A stretch of DNA of 64,000 nucleotides, from contig JAUJOT010000006.1 in assembly GCA_030447505.1 (NCBI GenBank), positions 124,001 through 188,000 of the forward strand, written 5' to 3'. The stretch comes from Solirubrobacteraceae bacterium (GTDB taxonomy: Bacteria; Actinomycetota; Thermoleophilia; Solirubrobacterales; Solirubrobacteraceae). The position numbers were made by a program, and so were the translations under genes. Positions 60,011 through 64,000 of the stretch are shown here, one piece after another; the first letter of the stretch is position 1; every line of letters begins with the position of its first letter. Under the pieces are notes generated by a model. The model was not told the origin of the DNA and did not search any database. It worked only from the letters and a program-made list of their open reading frames with translations.

Positions 60011-62082
60011 GCCGCGAAGGATGAAGGTTGCGACGGCTGCGCGAGCCGCAACGGCTCGCCGGCTGCGAGCGTCTGCAGCAGGCGCTCGATCAGCCAGTCC
60101 GTCTCGGCGTCGCTGATCGTCAGCGGCGGTGCGAGCCGGATCGTCTGCTCGTGGGTGTCCTTGGCGAGGACGCCTGCCGCCAGCAGGCGCTCGCAGGCGT
60201 CGCGCGCGCTGCCGTGGCCGGCGTGCAGGTCGAGGCCGAACCACAGCCCGCGCGCGCGGATCGCGCTCAGCGCCGCCGGTGTGGCGGCCTCGAGCGCCGC
60301 ACGCAGCGCCGCGCCCTGGCGCGCGGCGTTGGACTGCGGCTCGCCGGACGCCAGCAGCTCGAGCACGCAACGGCCGACGGCGCAGGCCAGCGGGTTGCCG
60401 CCGAACGTCGAGCCGTGCGTGCCGGGGCTGAAGACGCCGAGCACGTGGTCGTCGGCGGCGATCGCCGACAGCGCGACGATCCCGCCGCCGAGCGCCTTGC
60501 CGAGGACGTAGATGTCCGGCACGACGTCCTCGTGATCGCAGGCGAACGTACGCCCCGTGCGGCCCAGGCCGGACTGGATCTCGTCGGCGATCAGCAGCAC
60601 GTCGTGCTTTCTCGTCAGCCGCCGTGCTGCGCGCAGGTAGCCGTCGGGCGGCACGATCACGCCCGCCTCGCCCTGGATCGGCTCGACCAGGAACGCGACG
60701 ACGTCCTCGCCGTGCGTCCTCAGCGCGGTCTCGAGCGCCGCGGCGTCGCCGAACGGCACGCTGACGAAGCCCGGGGTGAACGGGCCGAAGCCGGCGCGCG
60801 CGAGCGGATCGTCCGAGAACGAGACGATCGTCGTCGTGCGCCCGTGGAAGTTGCCCTCGCAGACGATGATCGTCGCGCGGCCAGGCGCCACGCCCTTGAC
60901 GTCGTGGCCCCACTTGCGCGCGGCCTTGATCGCGGTCTCGACCGCCTCGGCGCCGGTGTTCATCGGCAGGACCCGATCCTTGGCCGTGAGCGCGGCGAGG
61001 TCGCGGGCGAACGGGCCCAGCTGATCGTTCGAGAACGCGCGGCTCGTGAGCGTCACGCGCCCGAGCTGCTCCTGCGCGGCGGCGACGAGCCGCGGGTGGC
61101 GGTGGCCGAAGTTCAGCGCGCTGTAGGCGCTCAGCGCGTCGAGGTGGCGCCGGCCGCGGTCGTCGTGCACCCAGCAGCCCTCGGCGTGCGTGACCGTGAC
61201 CGGAAGCGGGTGGTAGTTGTGCGCGGTGTAGCGGTCGGCGAGCTGCGCCATGTCCCGCTCGGAGAGGTGCACGTCGAGCGCGAGCGTCAGGCAGCGCGGG
61301 CCGCCGCCGGCCTTGAGGAACTCCGAGACGTCGACGACGACCGGCGTGAAGCCGCGCGCGCGCAGCTCGCTGTCGAGGCGCGGCGAGCACGCCGCCATGA
61401 TGACGCGACGCCCGACGACGACGGCGTTCGCGCTGAACCGCTCGGCCTCCTCGTCGGTGAGGAGGATCGGGTCGGGCACGAGCTGCTGGAGCAGCTGCGC
61501 GCTCTCGGCGTCGATCTTCGTCGGCGCGAGCAGGGCGCAGCGCGCGTCGAGCGGGCAGAAGACGATGTCGACGTGGTAGAAGCGCTCGTCGACGAGCTCG
61601 ACGGGCAGGATCCGTGCGTCCGTGAGCCGCGCGATCTCGACGTAGGAGGACGCCGACGAGCGCGTCCGGTAGCCGCCGATCAGCGTGCCGTCGAAGGGCA
61701 GGCCGTCGCCGGCGCCCTCCTGGACGACGTCCTCGCTCAGGCGGCGCACGCTGTAGCCGTGCTCTCTGAACCAGGCCTCGGCGTGCGCGGGCTCGTCCCG
61801 GCGCTCGGGGTGGCGCATGCGGGCGGCGATGAACGTGTCGCCGTCGACGAGGCCGAGGTTGGCGGTGAAGACGAGGTCCGGCAGCTCGGGGTGCGGCGCG
61901 AGCGTCTCGACCTCGGCGCCGGCGTCGCGCAGGGTCCGCACGAGCGCCTCCCACTGCCGCTGCGCCCGCGCGCGGTCGACCTTCACGGTGACGTCCATCC
62001 ACGGGTTGATCGCGTAGGAGACGTCGAAGTGCGCCGGCGGGCACATGAGGTAGCGCCGGCCCCAGCTGAGGTCTTCGGTCAT
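60007..62082 (-). CDS. fused guanidino-hydrolase (DDAH/ArgZ-like) and ornithine aminotransferase
   Basis: A 691-residue fusion. Residues ~1-275 are an amidinotransferase-superfamily hydrolase (LMCPPAHFDVSYAINPWMD, FTANLGLVDGD, QEGAGDGLPF, FYHVDIVFCPLD, and the nucleophile Cys in GGGPRCLTLALD). Residues ~285-690 are a class III aminotransferase of the ornithine type (NTGAEAVETAIKAARKWGHD, LLIADEIQSGLGRTG, and the PLP Lys in VLGKALGGGI). The reactions would be arginine (or a methylarginine) to ornithine or citrulline, then glutamate-5-semialdehyde. The ATG at 62082 starts the first domain. No stop or frame break separates them, so it is a true fusion. Confidence 0.85.
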   Translation of the reverse strand: MTEDLSWGRRYLMCPPAHFDVSYAINPWMDVTVKVDRARAQRQWEALVRTLRDAGAEVETLAPHPELPDLVFTANLGLVDGDTFIAARMRHPERRDEPAHAEAWFREHGYSVRRLSEDVVQEGAGDGLPFDGTLIGGYRTRSSASSYVEIARLTDARILPVELVDERFYHVDIVFCPLDARCALLAPTKIDAESAQLLQQLVPDPILLTDEEAERFSANAVVVGRRVIMAACSPRLDSELRARGFTPVVVDVSEFLKAGGGPRCLTLALDVHLSERDMAQLADRYTAHNYHPLPVTVTHAEGCWVHDDRGRRHLDALSAYSALNFGHRHPRLVAAAQEQLGRVTLTSRAFSNDQLGPFARDLAALTAKDRVLPMNTGAEAVETAIKAARKWGHDVKGVAPGRATIIVCEGNFHGRTTTIVSFSDDPLARAGFGPFTPGFVSVPFGDAAALETALRTHGEDVVAFLVEPIQGEAGVIVPPDGYLRAARRLTRKHDVLLIADEIQSGLGRTGRTFACDHEDVVPDIYVLGKALGGGIVALSAIAADDHVLGVFSPGTHGSTFGGNPLACAVGRCVLELLASGEPQSNAARQGAALRAALEAATPAALSAIRARGLWFGLDLHAGHGSARDACERLLAAGVLAKDTHEQTIRLAPPLTISDAETDWLIERLLQTLAAGEPLRLAQPSQPSSFAA

Positions 62083-62128
62083 GCCACGGATAGTGGCTGC
62101 ACCGAGGGCGTTCGCCAAGGGCGCGCCG

Positions 62129-62170
62129 TTGCGTCTTTGCGCAAGATCCTTGCGTGTAGCCTCGATTGCG
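62129..62170. promoter_or_regulatory. TTGCG repeats and 15-bp palindrome, candidate Lrp operator
   Basis: TTGCG occurs at 62129, 62137, 62150 and 62166, and CGCAAG-ATC-CTTGCG (62140-62154) is a perfect 15-bp palindrome, the size of many AsnC/Lrp sites. It lies 58-72 bases upstream of the fused arginine-catabolic gene, whose downstream neighbour is an Lrp-family regulator. Autoregulation is an inference. Confidence 0.5.
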
Positions 62171-62310
62171 TTACGATTTACGTCGTCTGAAGCTGAGTCC
62201 CCGACCGAACCAAGCTCTCGCCACGATCGGCTCGAGCCGCCGCACGGACAGCTCGAGCGCCGGCAGCGCGCCGAGGCCGAAGACGAAGACGAACGACAGC
62301 CCGTCGGCCG

Positions 62311-62470
62311 TCAGCGCAGTGGGGCGACGACATCCGCGCTGACATCCGGGATCTTCCTGATCAGGCTGATGTGTCCATGATCGGGCCAGGTCTCCAGGCT
62401 GGCGCCGGGGATCGGCTCCGCGGTGTGGCGCCGTGGGCGATCGGAGTCAACGTGTCGCCCTCGCCGGGAG
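62311..62470 (-). pseudogene. C-terminal remnant of an alpha/beta-hydrolase
   Basis: GEGDTLTPIAHGATP is followed, after a frame change, by AEPIPGASLETWPDHGHISL and a stop at 62311. Together these match the end of alpha/beta-hydrolases, with the catalytic Asp and His (DTLTP and DHGHIS) regions. The N-terminal part is absent. A further minus frame to 62171 ends RAWFGRGLSFRRRKS and may be a second remnant. Confidence 0.5.
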
Positions 62471-62487
62471 CGCGTCCGCCGCCGCTA

Positions 62488-64000
62488 CTACTCCGACGCC
62501 ACGACCTCCCAGCGCGCGAACGCCTCCTCGACGGCGCGCTTGGCTGCCGCGTGGCGCTCCGTCGACTGCGCCGTTTGCTCCGGGGTCGACCACGCGCTGG
62601 GATCGGCGAGCTCTGCCTCGAGCGTCCTCAACGCCGCCTCGGCCTGCTCGATCTCGCGCTCGAGCTCGCGGATCCGCCGGCGCGCGTTCTTCGACAGCGG
62701 CGCAGCGGCCGGCGTGCCGTTGCCGTTGGAGCCCTCGGCGAGCGCCGCGGCCGTCGCGGCGGCGAGGCGCTCGCCGGCGCAGTTCGCGCCGACCGGCGCA
62801 GGCTTCGCCGCGCGCGCGAGCTTGGATTTCGGCTTCGACCGCGCTGCCGCCGGCGGCGCCGCCTTCGCGGGCGGCTTCGCCTTCGCCTTCGGCGCGCGCT
62901 GCGCCGCGCGCTTCTCCTCGCGCACGCGCAGGAACTCCTGCCAGCCGCCGTCGTAGGAGCGCAGCGTCCCGTCGAGCACCGCGACCGTCCGCGTGCCGAC
63001 CGCCTCGAGCAGCGCGCGATCGTGCGAGACGAGCAGCAGCGCGCCCTCGAAGGCCAGCAGCGCGTCCTCGAGCGCCTCGCGACTCTCGAGGTCGAGGTGG
63101 TTCGTCGGCTCGTCGAGGATCAACACGTTGGCCCCCGAGGCAACGAGGATCGCGAGCGACAGCCGGCGCCGCTCGCCGCCGCTCAGCCCGTCGAGCGGCT
63201 TCTCGGCCTCCTCCCCGCTGAACAGGAACCGGCCCAGCAGCGCGCGCGCCTTGTTGGGCGGCAGGCCGGTGTGCACGGCGCAGGCCTCGAGGACCGTGCG
63301 CGCACGGCCACCCGCGCCGGGGGCCAGCTCGTCGGCGTGCTGGGAGAGATGTCCGAGCTTGACGTTATGGCCGGTCGAGAGCTTGCCGGCGGCCAGCGGC
63401 CGGATCCCCGCCAACGTGTCGATCAGCGTCGTCTTGCCGGCGCCGTTGGGGCCGACGAGCGACACGTGCTCGCCGCGCTCGAGCCACAGCTCGGCGTCCT
63501 CGAGCAGGACTCGACCCCGCCCGCCCGGGTCGCCGACCTCGACGCGCCCGCCCGTCATCTCGAAGACGACCCGCCCGCTGCGCTCGGGCGCCTTGAAGTC
63601 GAACTTCAGCGCCTCACGGTCGCGCGGGTCGCGCTCGATGCGCTCGATCCTGTCCAGCCGCTTGACGCGCGACTGCGCCTGCTTGGCCTTCGTCGCCTTT
63701 GCGCGGAAGCGCTCGACGAAGCGCTCCAGGCGCGCGATCTCTGCCTGCTGCTTGTCGATCGCCCGGCCGAGCGCGATCTCGCGCGCGGCGAGCTCCTTGC
63801 GCCACTGCGTCCACGTGCCGGGAAAGAAGCGCGACCGGCCGGCCTCGAGCTCCAGCACGGCGCTGCCGACCGCCTCGAGGAACCAGCGGTCGTGGGCGAC
63901 GAGCACGATCGCCGCGTCCAGCGAGACGAGCGTCTTCTCCAGCCACTCCAGCGACTCGATGTCGAGGTGGTTCGTCGGCTCGTCGAGCAGCAGCAGGTCG
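62488..64000 (-). CDS. ABC-F family ATPase (5' end outside window)
   Basis: At least 503 codons of a tandem-ATPase ABC-F protein; the frame is open to the window edge. The first-domain Walker B is DLLLLDEPTNHLD, followed by VAHDRWFLEAVG; after a helical linker the second domain has GPNGAGKTTLIDTLA, the signature LSGGERRRLSLAI and LILDEPTNHLDLES. A C-terminal Ala/Lys-rich linker and coiled coil (IRELEREIEQAEAALRTLEA) follow. ABC-F proteins act on ribosomes in translation or antibiotic protection. The GTG at 63906 is internal, not the start. Confidence 0.92.
   Translation of the reverse strand, partial: DLLLLDEPTNHLDIESLEWLEKTLVSLDAAIVLVAHDRWFLEAVGSAVLELEAGRSRFFPGTWTQWRKELAAREIALGRAIDKQQAEIARLERFVERFRAKATKAKQAQSRVKRLDRIERIERDPRDREALKFDFKAPERSGRVVFEMTGGRVEVGDPGGRGRVLLEDAELWLERGEHVSLVGPNGAGKTTLIDTLAGIRPLAAGKLSTGHNVKLGHLSQHADELAPGAGGRARTVLEACAVHTGLPPNKARALLGRFLFSGEEAEKPLDGLSGGERRRLSLAILVASGANVLILDEPTNHLDLESREALEDALLAFEGALLLVSHDRALLEAVGTRTVAVLDGTLRSYDGGWQEFLRVREEKRAAQRAPKAKAKPPAKAAPPAAARSKPKSKLARAAKPAPVGANCAGERLAAATAAALAEGSNGNGTPAAAPLSKNARRRIRELEREIEQAEAALRTLEAELADPSAWSTPEQTAQSTERHAAAKRAVEEAFARWEVVASE

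Overview
The window is very GC-rich and reads as chromosomal DNA of a high-GC actinobacterium, most likely of the class Thermoleophilia (Solirubrobacterales/Conexibacter-like). This is inferred from the actinobacterial group 1h [NiFe]-hydrogenase operon with its accessory DUF proteins, two adjacent Ku genes, an AAC(2')-I acetyltransferase, a Holin-X protein, an actinobacterial-type bc/cytochrome c oxidase operon, and start/stop overlaps (ATGA, GTGA) at almost every operon junction. No rRNA, tRNA, CRISPR array, insertion sequence or prophage was seen.

Layout. 1-6 kb: end of a gamma-glutamyltransferase, a VOC dioxygenase, and a four-gene minus operon of TadE-type pilin-like proteins ending in a TadE-VanY-SLT fusion; then an OmpR-type regulator. 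6.5-12 kb: a three-domain peptidoglycan hydrolase with a reading-frame break in its Pro/Ala linker, a CYTH-CHAD/ParA pair, and small proteins. 12.5-16 kb: an epimerase, a degenerate cupredoxin lipoprotein, a Nudix hydrolase and a methyltransferase. 16-29 kb: a surface-polysaccharide locus with UDP-galactopyranose mutase, GlfT2-like and other GT2 enzymes, a GT4 enzyme, a flippase and a large membrane protein. 28.7-30.2 kb: AAC(2')-I and an ion channel with an odd filter.

30.5-37.4 kb: one tightly coupled seven-gene respiratory operon (oxidase II, I, small subunit, CtaG-like protein, dihaem cytochrome c, Rieske protein, cytochrome b). The oxidase subunit I keeps all metal ligands but lacks the usual D- and K-channel residues. 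38.5-46.6 kb: an eleven-gene minus operon for a high-affinity group 1h [NiFe]-hydrogenase, headed by a ferritin-like gene and hypA and preceded by a GTTT-N14-GGGTAT element matching general-stress sigma-B/F promoters. Electrons from trace H2 could enter the quinone pool and reach oxygen through the neighbouring bc-oxidase chain, which suggests stress or starvation survival on atmospheric H2.

47.6-49.9 kb: paired Ku genes (end joining) and a Cys-rich copper-storage protein. 50-55.2 kb: a minus cluster of response regulator, histidine kinase, LolA-like envelope protein and ABC exporter. 55.2-56.9 kb: a decayed stretch with broken genes. 56.9-64 kb: a secreted LVIVD beta-propeller protein, an RsbW-type anti-sigma kinase, an Lrp-family regulator overlapping a fused guanidino-hydrolase/ornithine aminotransferase gene (arginine catabolism), a hydrolase remnant, and most of an ABC-F ATPase cut by the window end.

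The most notable items are the oxidase lacking canonical proton-channel residues, the hydrogenase operon with its sigma-B-type promoter and micro-proteins, the CHAD-ParA pair, the two enzyme fusions, and the Lrp gene without a standard start codon. All functions are inferred by eye from sequence.
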